Virus record (IMG/VR): IMGVR_UViG_3300031974_000185
Span: 1 to 33,304 of that record
Strand: one strand, 5' to 3'
Length of the DNA stretch: 33,304 nucleotides
DNA from: a virus
Below the pieces are notes generated by a model. That model had not been told where the DNA came from. It did no database searches and saw nothing but the letters and a program-made list of their open reading frames with translations. A program made the position numbers and the translations under genes. Below, one piece after another: positions 23,714 to 32,600 of the stretch (position 1 is its first letter; each line of letters opens with the position of its first letter).

Positions 23714-25297
23714 TTATTTAAAAGGAGTATCAATATTTATATTTTTTTGCCTGAAAGCTAGAGGTACTTCTTTAGATTCTGGACTTACAGGTGTTTTATT
23801 AAATGTATAAGTTAAGAAACTTTCAAAAATATCTGTACTGTTTCTTCTAAATTGATGCTCTTGTAATAACCTTATTTCGTTAGCAATTTTACTATCATCT
23901 TTTGGGTAAGCATTATAGTCATATTTATTTTCATTTAAGAAAGTTAAAGTATCTCTGCTCAATTGATTACTTATTTCTTTAGGTAAATTAGTAACAAAAT
24001 CTCTAGTTATTATAGTTTTATTAATCTCATTACTTAGTTGACCAGAAGCTATTTGATTAGTTAAATCTATTAAATAAGTTATTCTATATTCTTCTTGTAA
24101 TTCATTTGGATTTCTAATACCAGCAATTCTATTTACTGTAGCTTCAGCAAACTCTGGCATTTTTTCTTTAATGTAGTTTTCTCTTTCTTTACCTGTTAAA
24201 TCTCTAACATCAGCCACTAACTCTGCTAATTCTTGACTTGACTCTAAAACATCAGCAGTTGTATCTGCAATACCAAGTTGTCTACGTATAAAATTAAGTT
24301 CTTTAATATCTGTTATTTCAGAATTATTCATACTTAGTTCTTTATTTGCACGATATTTTTCACTAGCTTCTCTGATAGTATTTTGAGCATTAATTGAAAA
24401 CTTATTATCTATAACAGATTGTGAAATAGTTAAATAATTATTGTAAGTTTTAATGTTAGAATTTCTAAATCTTTTAATAACTTCATTACGTATTTCAGAG
24501 CTTATATCTTCTCCATAATCGTCTACTAATAAATCTCTAACATTGGAATCATCTATAATTATTTTATTTCTATCTAAAGCTTGTAATTCTCTAACATCTA
24601 AAGACGGTAATACGCTAACTAAATTTGTACCTCTTTCTAAAGCTTTATCATATTTAAGTTTTGAAGCTTGAGTTTTATCTGCTAATTCTTTATCTCTTTC
24701 TTTAGCTCCGGGTAAAAAACCAAATGCTTTATGTACAAGACTTATATTTTTAGGATTAGTAATTTCTTCTTTTTTAGCTTTAAAGTAATCATTAATAGGT
24801 TTATTAAATGTTTCAAGAGTAGTAAGTCTTGGAGCATCAACATCATAAGTTTCCAAGAATTGATTGTGCCTTTCTTCTGCCCAGTTTTGTTTCCACTCTT
24901 CTTTTGCTGCTATAAAATCAGATTCGTTATCATATAACTGTCTATCTTTTCTATTTTCAGGTATGTCATAAAAAGCGTTTTCTGCTTCATCTTGGTAATA
25001 ATTATATGCTCCTCTTCTTTGAACTTCATCGTATTGGTTTTGTTTTTTTAAACCTTTTTCAAAAGCATAAGCCCTTTCCTGTAATGTAAATGTCTGTTGT
25101 TCATCTAATTCTTTTACATTTTTTAAAACTCTAGACTGCATCTGAGCTTCTTTAGCATTAAAAAATAATGAAGCTAATAAAATATTTCTAGCTCTGTTAT
25201 CTTTTTTTTCTCCTCGAGTAAAATACGCACTAGCTATATCTGACCAGCTAGAGCCAGATTCTTTACCTAATAAACTTGTATAATCTTTATCTGCCAT
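23714..25297 (-). CDS. Internal virion-type protein, coiled-coil rich
   Basis: A 527-residue, strongly helical, charged protein that begins MADKDYTSLLGKESGSSW and continues IASAYFTRGEKKDNRARN. Similar openings occur in internal core proteins of marine podovirus-like phages. Long stretches have coiled-coil character (LKNVKELDEQQTFTLQERAYAFEKGLK in the first 100 residues). No enzymatic motif is visible. GAGGAATAAA precedes the ATG. It lies directly upstream of the 2309-residue protein, and the pair may form the internal core and ejection channel, as the T7 gp14-gp16 set does; this is an inference from position and composition. Confidence 0.7.
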   Translation of the reverse strand: MADKDYTSLLGKESGSSWSDIASAYFTRGEKKDNRARNILLASLFFNAKEAQMQSRVLKNVKELDEQQTFTLQERAYAFEKGLKKQNQYDEVQRRGAYNYYQDEAENAFYDIPENRKDRQLYDNESDFIAAKEEWKQNWAEERHNQFLETYDVDAPRLTTLETFNKPINDYFKAKKEEITNPKNISLVHKAFGFLPGAKERDKELADKTQASKLKYDKALERGTNLVSVLPSLDVRELQALDRNKIIIDDSNVRDLLVDDYGEDISSEIRNEVIKRFRNSNIKTYNNYLTISQSVIDNKFSINAQNTIREASEKYRANKELSMNNSEITDIKELNFIRRQLGIADTTADVLESSQELAELVADVRDLTGKERENYIKEKMPEFAEATVNRIAGIRNPNELQEEYRITYLIDLTNQIASGQLSNEINKTIITRDFVTNLPKEISNQLSRDTLTFLNENKYDYNAYPKDDSKIANEIRLLQEHQFRRNSTDIFESFLTYTFNKTPVSPESKEVPLAFRQKNINIDTPFK

Positions 25298-25298
25298 T

Positions 25299-25895
25299 TT
25301 ATTCCTCTTTTGCTAATAAACTTGTGTTTGTTTTTTCTTCTACTTTTTCTAATAAACTCGGGGATAGTTCTGTTTCTTCTATAACTTTTCTAACTTCTTC
25401 CGGTACTGATTGTGGATTAACTCTACTTGCAGCAACTTGTTTCATTTTATCTAATTCATTTATGCCTTTTTCAAGTGTTTCTACTTGTTTATCTGGAGAC
25501 ATTTCTACAGGAGCTTCATCATCACCAGCTTCTAAACTATAAGGTATATTTGCTTTTTCTGCTAAAGCCATTACCATATACATAGTAGGTTCCATAAGTA
25601 ATAACATTAAATCAGGATTCCATTTACCTTCTAAGAATCCAGCATATAAAGTTATAGAAGCTATATCAACAACTCCTACTCCATTACTTAAAGATAGTAA
25701 AACATTTGTAGTAGTTTCTGGAACTGTTAAAGTTTCAAAAACATATAACATAGCTTCTCTAGGATTTGTATATTCTGTAGGTTTTTCCCAATTGTAAGGT
25801 TGGTCAGGAGAATTAGTTAAGCTCTGACCGGGAATAGCTCTACCTGTATTTAAACTACCCTGTATAAAATTAATTGCTTTTTCTGAAACTGCCAT
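25299..25895 (-). CDS. Putative virion protein, 198 residues
   Basis: The first half is hydrophobic and well ordered (REAMLYVFETLTVPETT, VVDIASITLYAGFLEG, LMLLLMEPTMYMVMALAEKA). The last 80 residues are charged and helical with proline breaks. The one-base gap to the next gene and tight packing place it in the structural operon. I recognise the ETLTVPETTTNVLLSL style from marine phage contigs, but no role has been assigned that I know. It may be an internal or connector-associated protein. Confidence 0.65.
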   Translation of the reverse strand: MAVSEKAINFIQGSLNTGRAIPGQSLTNSPDQPYNWEKPTEYTNPREAMLYVFETLTVPETTTNVLLSLSNGVGVVDIASITLYAGFLEGKWNPDLMLLLMEPTMYMVMALAEKANIPYSLEAGDDEAPVEMSPDKQVETLEKGINELDKMKQVAASRVNPQSVPEEVRKVIEETELSPSLLEKVEEKTNTSLLAKEE

Positions 25896-25899
25896 AATA

Positions 25900-26679
25900 T
25901 TATCCCATTTGTCCCATTAAATATTGTGGTGAAAGTGTACCATAAAATAAAGACTGATTAAGTTGATTAAAGTTTGTAGCTTGTAAGTTAGGTATTTGAG
26001 ATTGTACTGTTGACATGTATGCGTTTTGTGCAGCTTCCATTGATGGTTGAGGGGCTACTCCTGCACTCATAAAAGGTTGCTCTGGTTCGCCCTGTATAGC
26101 TCCCATAACATATGAAGTACCTACAGACTTAGCTACATCAGGTATAAAATCTTCTCCAATATATTGTTTAGTTTTACCTAAAGGGTCTGATGCAAATTCT
26201 TTTACGCCTGTTCCTAGATTTACAAAGTTTTGTCTAATTTGTTGTCCAACTGTAGGTCCTGTAGCAGCAGTAGAAACTATTTTTTCTTTTAAAGCTGCAG
26301 TAGTAGCTTCACCTTTTAAACCTACACTTCCTTTAGAACCAAAATCCACAAACAAGTCTGAAGTATTTGCTAATTTTTCTAAAGAACCTGTTACTGTATC
26401 AGATGCTATATTAACTCCTGTAGTAGCTCCTGTAGTAGCTGTAGCTCCTGTAGTAGCTGTAGCTCCTGTAGTAGCTGTAGCTCCTGTAGTAGCTGCAGTT
26501 GTACCTGCACCAGCTCCTGCTCCACTAAAGAACCCTTTTATTCCACTAAAAGCTTTTCCTATCATAGGACCTAACATCATTCCTAAAGCTATGCTTCCTA
26601 AAAATCTACCTAATTTTGAACTAAAAAGTTTCTTTACACCTTTTTTTATTTTTCTACCTACTTTTCTTAAAAATCCCAT
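25900..26679 (-). CDS. Putative virion protein with basic N-terminus and TGATAT repeats
   Basis: A 259-residue protein. The first 22 residues are strongly basic (FLRKVGRKIKKGVKKLFSSK), followed by a hydrophobic glycine-rich segment (FLGSIALGMMLGPMIGKAF), a pattern that suits membrane interaction or DNA contact. Residues 60-90 are a low-complexity TGATAT repeat encoded by an 18-base tandem repeat. The rest is Gln/Asn-rich with no recognisable motif. AGGAAATAAATATT precedes the ATG. It lies among the tail and internal virion genes and probably forms part of the ejection apparatus. Confidence 0.65.
   Translation of the reverse strand: MGFLRKVGRKIKKGVKKLFSSKLGRFLGSIALGMMLGPMIGKAFSGIKGFFSGAGAGAGTTAATTGATATTGATATTGATATTGATTGVNIASDTVTGSLEKLANTSDLFVDFGSKGSVGLKGEATTAALKEKIVSTAATGPTVGQQIRQNFVNLGTGVKEFASDPLGKTKQYIGEDFIPDVAKSVGTSYVMGAIQGEPEQPFMSAGVAPQPSMEAAQNAYMSTVQSQIPNLQATNFNQLNQSLFYGTLSPQYLMGQMG
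26415..26498 (-). repeat. 18-base tandem repeat (four units plus a partial)
   Basis: On the plus strand the unit CTCCTGTAGTAGCTGTAG is repeated at 26427, 26445, 26463 and 26481 (the last with one change), with a 12-base partial copy at 26415. It encodes six-residue units TGATAT on the minus strand, in frame, so copy-number changes would lengthen or shorten the linker without a frameshift. Confidence 0.9.
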
Positions 26680-26694
26680 AATATTTATTTCCTT

Positions 26695-28950
26695 TTATCT
26701 ATAACTGTAACCTGTTCCTCCACCAGATGTTCCACCACTAGTAAGTCCAGCACTGTAAGATGCACCAAGACTTGTCAATAAACTTGTTAAATAATCATCG
26801 TACTTTTCACCCGGCTTACCTTCGTTTGCAATAGCTGTTGCAATGATTTGAGCTTTTCTATTCTCTTCATTTTCAAAAGCTCTGAAATCAAAATCAGCTT
26901 GGTCTCTTAATTCTTGCCATAAGAAAGCCATAGCTTGTGAACTTATACCAAAAGCATTCATAGCATTTTGCATGTTGATTTGATTCTGAGCTGCTGTAGT
27001 AACTGTATTAGCTTGTCTTCTCCATTGAACATTAGAAGCTTCTACAGCTGCTGAATTTTGTGCATTCCATTGATTTCTTGCAAAGTCTTGTTGACTGTTA
27101 AATTGGTCAACTTGTGTTAATAACTGAGAATTAAATTTTTCAACATCAGCTTCTCTACCAGCTCTTCTAGCTTCTGTAGCATTAGCTTGAGTAGCGTTAA
27201 ACTGCTCCATAGCATTCATTTGAGATGCGTTATACTGATTCATGTTAGCAGCTAATGAAGCCATAAATTGCTCAGTTTGATTTTCACTTGTTGCGTTAAA
27301 TTGAGCTGCTGTATTTTGAGCTGCTTGATTACTTAATATTCTTTGTTGAGTTTGATTAGCTTTTAATATTTTAGCTTGTTGGTCATTATTTAAGTTAGCC
27401 ATGTCCATGCTTAAAAAAGCTTGAGCATTTTGTATTTGAGTTCTCTGATAAAAATCAGCTTCAGCTAAATTAGCTTGTGACATTAACAGTGCATCTTGTA
27501 TAGCTGCTTGTTGTTCGTTACTTGCTTCTGTTAAACCAACAGTTTGTAAAAATCTACTATTAGACAAAGCTACTTGTTGGTCAGCATTAAACTGAGCCAT
27601 ATCCATATTAAATACATTTTGTGCGTTTGTTAAAGCTGTCTGTTGTCTTCTTTGTGTATTTGCTTCAGCTTCTCTCGCTTCTATATCTCTTTGTTGAGCT
27701 ACACTACTTTGAATAGCTTGTGCATTGCTTTGAGCAATAGGCATTGCTGATTGAATAATAGCATTTAATAAAGCATCTCTACCAACTGTAGAAGCTGACA
27801 TGCCTCTTTGTGCTAACATTTGTTCAACACTTGCTACTGCTGGTCTAGCCCATAAAGGTATTTCTCCTTCTTCAATACCTTCAAGAAGTTTATTCATTTG
27901 TGTAGATACTAAAGCTTCTTGAGGTAGTCCTTCTATTATTCCTCTTTCTTCTTCACTAAAGTCTGCAAGTCTATCTTCTAATGCTTCTGGGTCATTACCT
28001 ATCTCTTCTATATCAGCATCAGATAATCCAGCTTTACTTAATTGTTTTTTAGCTCTTGTAATTCTTGATAAACTTGTACCTGCGTTTTGAGCTGCTACTG
28101 CTTTAGCACCTTCACTAAGAGTTCCAACAATTCTTTCAGTTAACGCACCTTCTGGTATATCTATAGTTGCTCCTTCTATAGGTGCTACCCTTTCTACTCC
28201 TGCAGCTTTTGCAATAGCTTCATCTGCTATTTCACCTTTTGCAGCTTCTACTTGAGCTTCTGTAGCTACTTGTTCTGCTTCCATTTTAGTAGCTTGTACT
28301 TTTTCTGGTGTAATTGCTTCGGTAACTACTCCTGTTGTAACAGCTTCTGGAGTTACTGGTTGAGCTACTTGAGCTGTAGCTGTTGTAGGCTGTGCCATTG
28401 TTGTAGTAACTTGTTCAGCTATAGGCTGTCCAGTTACAGGGTCAATACCTGTAGGAACAGCTTCAGGAATCTGAGGAATTGTTTCAGGTAATATACCTTC
28501 AGCAGCAAGTTGAGCTTCTCTACCAGTTCTAATAGTTCTAGCAGCTTTTTCTTTTTGAGCTAAAGAAGTTTTATCAGTAATAGCTTCTAAAGCAGATTGT
28601 TCTCTTTCAATTTCTTGCTGGGCTGTTTCTTTTTGTTGCTCTTGTTTTTCTTCAGCAGCTTTTTTAGCTTCTTCTTCAGCTCTTTTAGCTTCTTCTTCAG
28701 CTTTTTGTCTAGCTTCTTCTTCAGCTTTTAACCTTTCTTGCTCATCTTCTACATCTTGTCTTTTAGACTCATCTTCACCGGGAAGTCTTTCAATAGACAT
28801 AAAGTCATCTCCATCTTGAGGTTCAGGTTTTTTACCTAAGTTACCACCTACTTGATAACTTACTCTACCACCTTTAGACATATCAAGTCTATTATCAGTA
28901 GTATATTTTTTCTTATACCTTTTATTTCTTTTCTTTTTTTGTTTTGCCAT
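26695..28950 (-). CDS. Large coiled-coil, Gln/Ala-rich tail-associated protein
   Basis: A 751-residue protein started at ATG 28950, which has GGAAAG upstream; the frame stays open to 29007, but the familiar N-terminus is MAKQKKKRNKRYKKKYTTDN. Order of regions: a basic start with a RLDMSKGGRVSYQ phrase, a charged coiled coil of AEEEA/KAAEE repeats (about 70-120), a Pro/Thr/Val-rich linker, then a long region rich in Gln, Asn and Ala with repeated AQFNA/EQFNATQ phrases (about 400-680), and a glycine-rich tail. This composition fits a fibrous or internal virion protein; no catalytic motif is seen. I recognise the N-terminal style from marine phage structural genes. Confidence 0.75.
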   Translation of the reverse strand: MAKQKKKRNKRYKKKYTTDNRLDMSKGGRVSYQVGGNLGKKPEPQDGDDFMSIERLPGEDESKRQDVEDEQERLKAEEEARQKAEEEAKRAEEEAKKAAEEKQEQQKETAQQEIEREQSALEAITDKTSLAQKEKAARTIRTGREAQLAAEGILPETIPQIPEAVPTGIDPVTGQPIAEQVTTTMAQPTTATAQVAQPVTPEAVTTGVVTEAITPEKVQATKMEAEQVATEAQVEAAKGEIADEAIAKAAGVERVAPIEGATIDIPEGALTERIVGTLSEGAKAVAAQNAGTSLSRITRAKKQLSKAGLSDADIEEIGNDPEALEDRLADFSEEERGIIEGLPQEALVSTQMNKLLEGIEEGEIPLWARPAVASVEQMLAQRGMSASTVGRDALLNAIIQSAMPIAQSNAQAIQSSVAQQRDIEAREAEANTQRRQQTALTNAQNVFNMDMAQFNADQQVALSNSRFLQTVGLTEASNEQQAAIQDALLMSQANLAEADFYQRTQIQNAQAFLSMDMANLNNDQQAKILKANQTQQRILSNQAAQNTAAQFNATSENQTEQFMASLAANMNQYNASQMNAMEQFNATQANATEARRAGREADVEKFNSQLLTQVDQFNSQQDFARNQWNAQNSAAVEASNVQWRRQANTVTTAAQNQINMQNAMNAFGISSQAMAFLWQELRDQADFDFRAFENEENRKAQIIATAIANEGKPGEKYDDYLTSLLTSLGASYSAGLTSGGTSGGGTGYSYR

Positions 28951-29059
28951 TTTTACTTTCCAATCTTTTTTTAAGCTTTGATAAAAGTTTTGAAGGAACT
29001 TGAGCAACTGAAATGCTTATAACAGTAACAGGACGTTTGTTATTTTTTTTCTTTCTCAT
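28922..29059 (-). CDS. Possible small basic protein, 45 residues
   Basis: A short frame begins at ATG 29059 (MRKKKNNKRPVTVISISVAQ) and ends at TAA 28922-28924, overlapping the next gene by 29 bases in another frame. It fills what would be a gap of more than 100 bases in an operon that otherwise has none. The VTVISIS strand and LLSKLKKRL helix look protein-like. A weak TAGG lies upstream. No function is known. It could also be only the leader of the gene at 28950. Confidence 0.5.
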   Translation of the reverse strand: MRKKKNNKRPVTVISISVAQVPSKLLSKLKKRLESKNGKTKKEKK

Positions 29060-29063
29060 ACCT

Positions 29064-29092
29064 ATTTTACTTAACTTCGAAGAGTTTGTCAA
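29064..29092 (-). promoter_or_regulatory. Possible sigma70 promoter within the late operon
   Basis: On the minus strand TTGACA (29092-29087) and TAAAAT (29069-29064) are separated by 17 bases, 11 of 12 consensus matches. It overlaps the last codons of the gene ending at 29067 and could boost expression of the genes from 28950 leftward. Because it lies in coding sequence it may be fortuitous. Confidence 0.4.
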
Positions 29093-29309
29093 CCTTTTCG
29101 TGTAATTTTTCTAATCTTTCTATCAAAATATTAAAATCTTCTTTTAATTCTTGCTTAGTTACATACTCTCTAGCTATTTCTTCACGAGTTTTATTCAAGA
29201 GAATATCGAGTCTTTTTGCCTCTGTAGTGTTCTGTCTAATACTATAAAGTATTGGAGCTAATACCAATGTTACTAATATATTCCAAAATAAATAAGCTGT
29301 TAGCTCCAT
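29067..29309 (-). CDS. Small membrane protein with coiled-coil tail
   Basis: An 80-residue protein with one N-terminal membrane helix (about 5-24, AYLFWNILVTLVLAPILYSI) and a long helical tail with heptad spacing (RLDILLNKTREEIAREY, then LIERLEKLHEKVDKLF). Proteins of this form occur beside tail fibres in marine phages and have been called holin-like or spanin-like. No motif fixes a role. It lies six bases after the gene ending at 29316 and is part of the late operon. Confidence 0.65.
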   Translation of the reverse strand: MELTAYLFWNILVTLVLAPILYSIRQNTTEAKRLDILLNKTREEIAREYVTKQELKEDFNILIERLEKLHEKVDKLFEVK

Positions 29310-29315
29310 GATACT

Positions 29316-29690
29316 TTATCCACCAATAGTTTTAGTTACTGATGTAGGTGTAATAGCTTCAGTAATTTTTGCAGCTATTGCATCTTTAAGATTTTGTACT
29401 TCATCAGTACCCATAGCAGTTGTTACCCAACCTTCTACGTCACTAGCTGTAACACTATCAAAAGCTGTAAAGCTTCCTAAGTCTGAGATATCTAATGATT
29501 GTGTACCGTATACATCTGCTGTATAGTTTACATCATCACCATTCTCATCTTCGTAAGTATTAGTGTCATCAGTTCCTGTAAGTCTCCAATGTACATTGTA
29601 GATTACATCAGTTTCTGTTATTGCGTTTTCATCAGTTACAGACGGTTTAGTGTCCACTGTCGCAACGTTCCAAGTATAATTAATTGCCAT
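29316..29690 (-). CDS. Conserved tail-associated protein, 124 residues
   Basis: A beta-rich acidic protein that begins MAINYTWNVATVDTKPS and contains YNVHWRLTGTDD, YGTQSLDISDLGSFTAFD and VTASDVEGWVTTAMG. I recognise this arrangement from short proteins encoded next to tail fibres in marine tailed phages, where the function is not established. GGAG precedes the ATG. It overlaps the end of the tail fibre gene by 11 bases. It may be a fibre accessory or chaperone-like protein, by position only. Confidence 0.7.
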   Translation of the reverse strand: MAINYTWNVATVDTKPSVTDENAITETDVIYNVHWRLTGTDDTNTYEDENGDDVNYTADVYGTQSLDISDLGSFTAFDSVTASDVEGWVTTAMGTDEVQNLKDAIAAKITEAITPTSVTKTIGG

Positions 29691-32600
29691 TTTTTTCTCC
29701 TTTTAAGTTTGCAATTTCACTTTTTAGTGATTCTATTTGTTCCTGTTGTTCTTTCATAGCTTCGACCAACACGGATGTTATTCTATTATATTTCAATGCT
29801 AAGACTTCTTCACCATCTTCGTAAGCTGTGTATACTGCTTCTGGTAATGCCTTTTCAACATCTTGTGCTATAAAACCAGCTTCTTTAACATCTGGTTTCT
29901 TTTTATAATTATATGTAACACCATTTAAAAGTTTTACTTTTTCTATAGCATTAGGTATATTTTCAATATTTTCTTTTAATCTTCTATCAGATGTAGCTCC
30001 TGTTTCAATAACTACAGAACCTATCATTAAGTCTGTACTATCCATCCATAGTTTATAACTAGGTGCAGTATTACTATCCTGTGTTGTATTAGTATTAAAT
30101 CTAATACCATTTGTAAACACATCACCATTAATAGATGCTTTAGTGGTTATATTACTATTTGTAGTTTGACCATTTGTAGTTCCTACATAGAACTCACCAC
30201 CACTAGTTATTCTTACTCTTTCAGCATTATTATAACCATTAAATATTAATGAGTTATCTGTAGCATTTTGATATATAGAACCTTGCACACCATCTGATTG
30301 GTCGCCAAATTCTAATCCAGCATTACCTGTATCACTAGATGTTATTCTTATAAATGATTCGCCATTGTTATTAACATGAAGAGTTCTAGCTGGTGCATTT
30401 GTACCTATTCCAACCTGAGAATTGGTATTAATAGATAATGTATTAGTACTAGCACCTTGTGCAATTTTAAAAGGAACTGTAGCATTTACAATATCGTAAT
30501 AAGTAAAAGCTGAACTTGAAGCATCTATACCTATGTTAGCTATAGCTGTATTATTAGGTGCAAATACCATTCTTGCATTATTTGATGCAGTAGTAGATGC
30601 TAATTTAAGCTGTACGTTCCCAGCAGAACGTATATCAAGGGGATTATCGGGTGAACTTGTGCCAATTCCAAAGTTTCCACTAGAAATTATCCTTGCATAC
30701 TCAGTTGTGGCTGTGCCGTTATATCCAGTAAATAAAATATCACCGTTATTTGTGTTATTTCTTGAACTAATTGTAGTAACACCAGCAGATTGTTTAATTT
30801 CAGATACTTGGCTAGTGCCATCTGTATCTTGTAAAAATAATGATGCTATAGAATCTCTTATTCTTATATCACCATCAACAGTCAATTTATTACTTGGTGA
30901 ACTTGTGCCAATTCCAACATTACGAGAAGAATCTATAGTCATAGCAGTTGCCGAAGCAACTCTAAAGCCCATGTCATCAGCAGAATGGTCATAGAATATA
31001 CCAGCTCGTAAAGCAATATCACTATCAGCAAAAGCATAATAACCTGTGCCAGTATTTGTTGTTCCTACAGTAACACCTGTATTACCAGCATTATCAACAA
31101 ACAATTCATTTGCTGCTACATTAGGCGTTGAACCTGATGCACCATCATTACCTTGTATGTGCAGTCTAGCAGTTGAATGAGGTACTGAAGTTCCTATACC
31201 AGTAGAATTTGTACCTATAGATGATATTGCTGCACCATCTTTATAAATCTGTATTACTTGTCCGTGTGATGTATTTCTTTCAAACCTAACTGGTGCTGTG
31301 CCATCTGCAAAAACATTTAATTTTTTTTGTGGCGAAGTAGTCCCAATTCCAAGCGACTCAGCACTAGAATCCCAGAATAGAGCTTGTGAAGTTCCTGTAT
31401 CTTCGTAGAAAGAGATGTCTCCGTTAGATGCTATTTCTAAACGCTTTCTAGCATTTGCTTCAGCAGTAACTCTAGTGAAGAAATCTAAACCACCATTAAA
31501 GTTTCCTGATGTGGCACTTGTTTTAGAGCCTTTAATAACACCAAAAACTCTTTGTGTTCCACTACCATCATCGCCTTTAAAACTAATTGAAGCACCTGAG
31601 CCTACCGCTTGTGTTTCAGTTGATTCAAGTTGTAGGGTTGCACCAGTATTACTTACACCTGAACCGCCTTTGATTATAGCATCGCCTTCAACATGTAAAG
31701 TTGCTGATGGATTAGTTATACCAATTCCAACATTACCACTAGAATCTATTCTTGCTCTTTCAGCTTCAGAACCACTAGATGCAGTTTTAAAAACTATTTC
31801 AGTATTTTCTGTACCACCCGCATCACCCGCAGTAATTGCTAGTGTTCCTGTTGCATTTGCTAAACCAAAACCAGCATAAGTAGTTCCTGTAGATGCATCT
31901 ATTCTAATTCCATCTAGTCCATTAGAATCTGAGTTTGCTAATTGTTTTAGTGTTAGTATGCCATCTAGTGATGTAGTGTTTACACCTAGCTTTCCACTAG
32001 AATCTATCCTTACTCTTTCAGATGCATTTGTATGGAATCGCATTGAATCAGTATTATGGTTATATACAATTTGACCTATATCATCATCTGCTGAATCACC
32101 AAAAATTAAATAACCCTGTCCTGTACCTGATGAAGTATATATTCTTAGTTGTGGGTTTGTAGATGTTGACCTAATAATACCAGCTACATCTAAAGGATTA
32201 CTTGGCGCTATGCCTATTCCAACCTTACCATCTTCATTTATTGTCATTCTTGGTGAAGGTGCAGCACTATTTCTTAAATCATTTGAATTAGCTGTAAAAA
32301 ATTGTAACGATGCTTCATTAGCATTTGCACCAGCAAAATTTTCAGCAGCAAAAGTTTTTATTCCAGCTAAAACTTTTCTATCTGCATTTAAAGTAGCATC
32401 ATTCGAAGTAAATAATATTTCACCTATTAATTCACCCTCTGTGACTTGTGTATCTAAACTGTTTATTCTTAAACTCTCAACACCATCTGTGGTTGAAATT
32501 TCAAGTTTAGCGTTTGGTGAAGTAGTCCCAATAGCCAATCTTTCAGTTGATGCATCCCAAAGTAAACCTTCCGTTGTGCCTGTGTCATCGTAAAAAATTA

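Noticed and set aside
26415-26498. Tandem repeats as a CRISPR array.
   Set aside because: Units are contiguous, have no spacers, and encode an in-frame low-complexity protein segment.
28252-28491. A Cys/Ser/Phe-rich plus-strand frame opposite the large tail-associated gene.
   Set aside because: It is the antisense of Ala/Thr/Gln-rich repeats and has no start signals; this kind of composition is typical of an antisense shadow.
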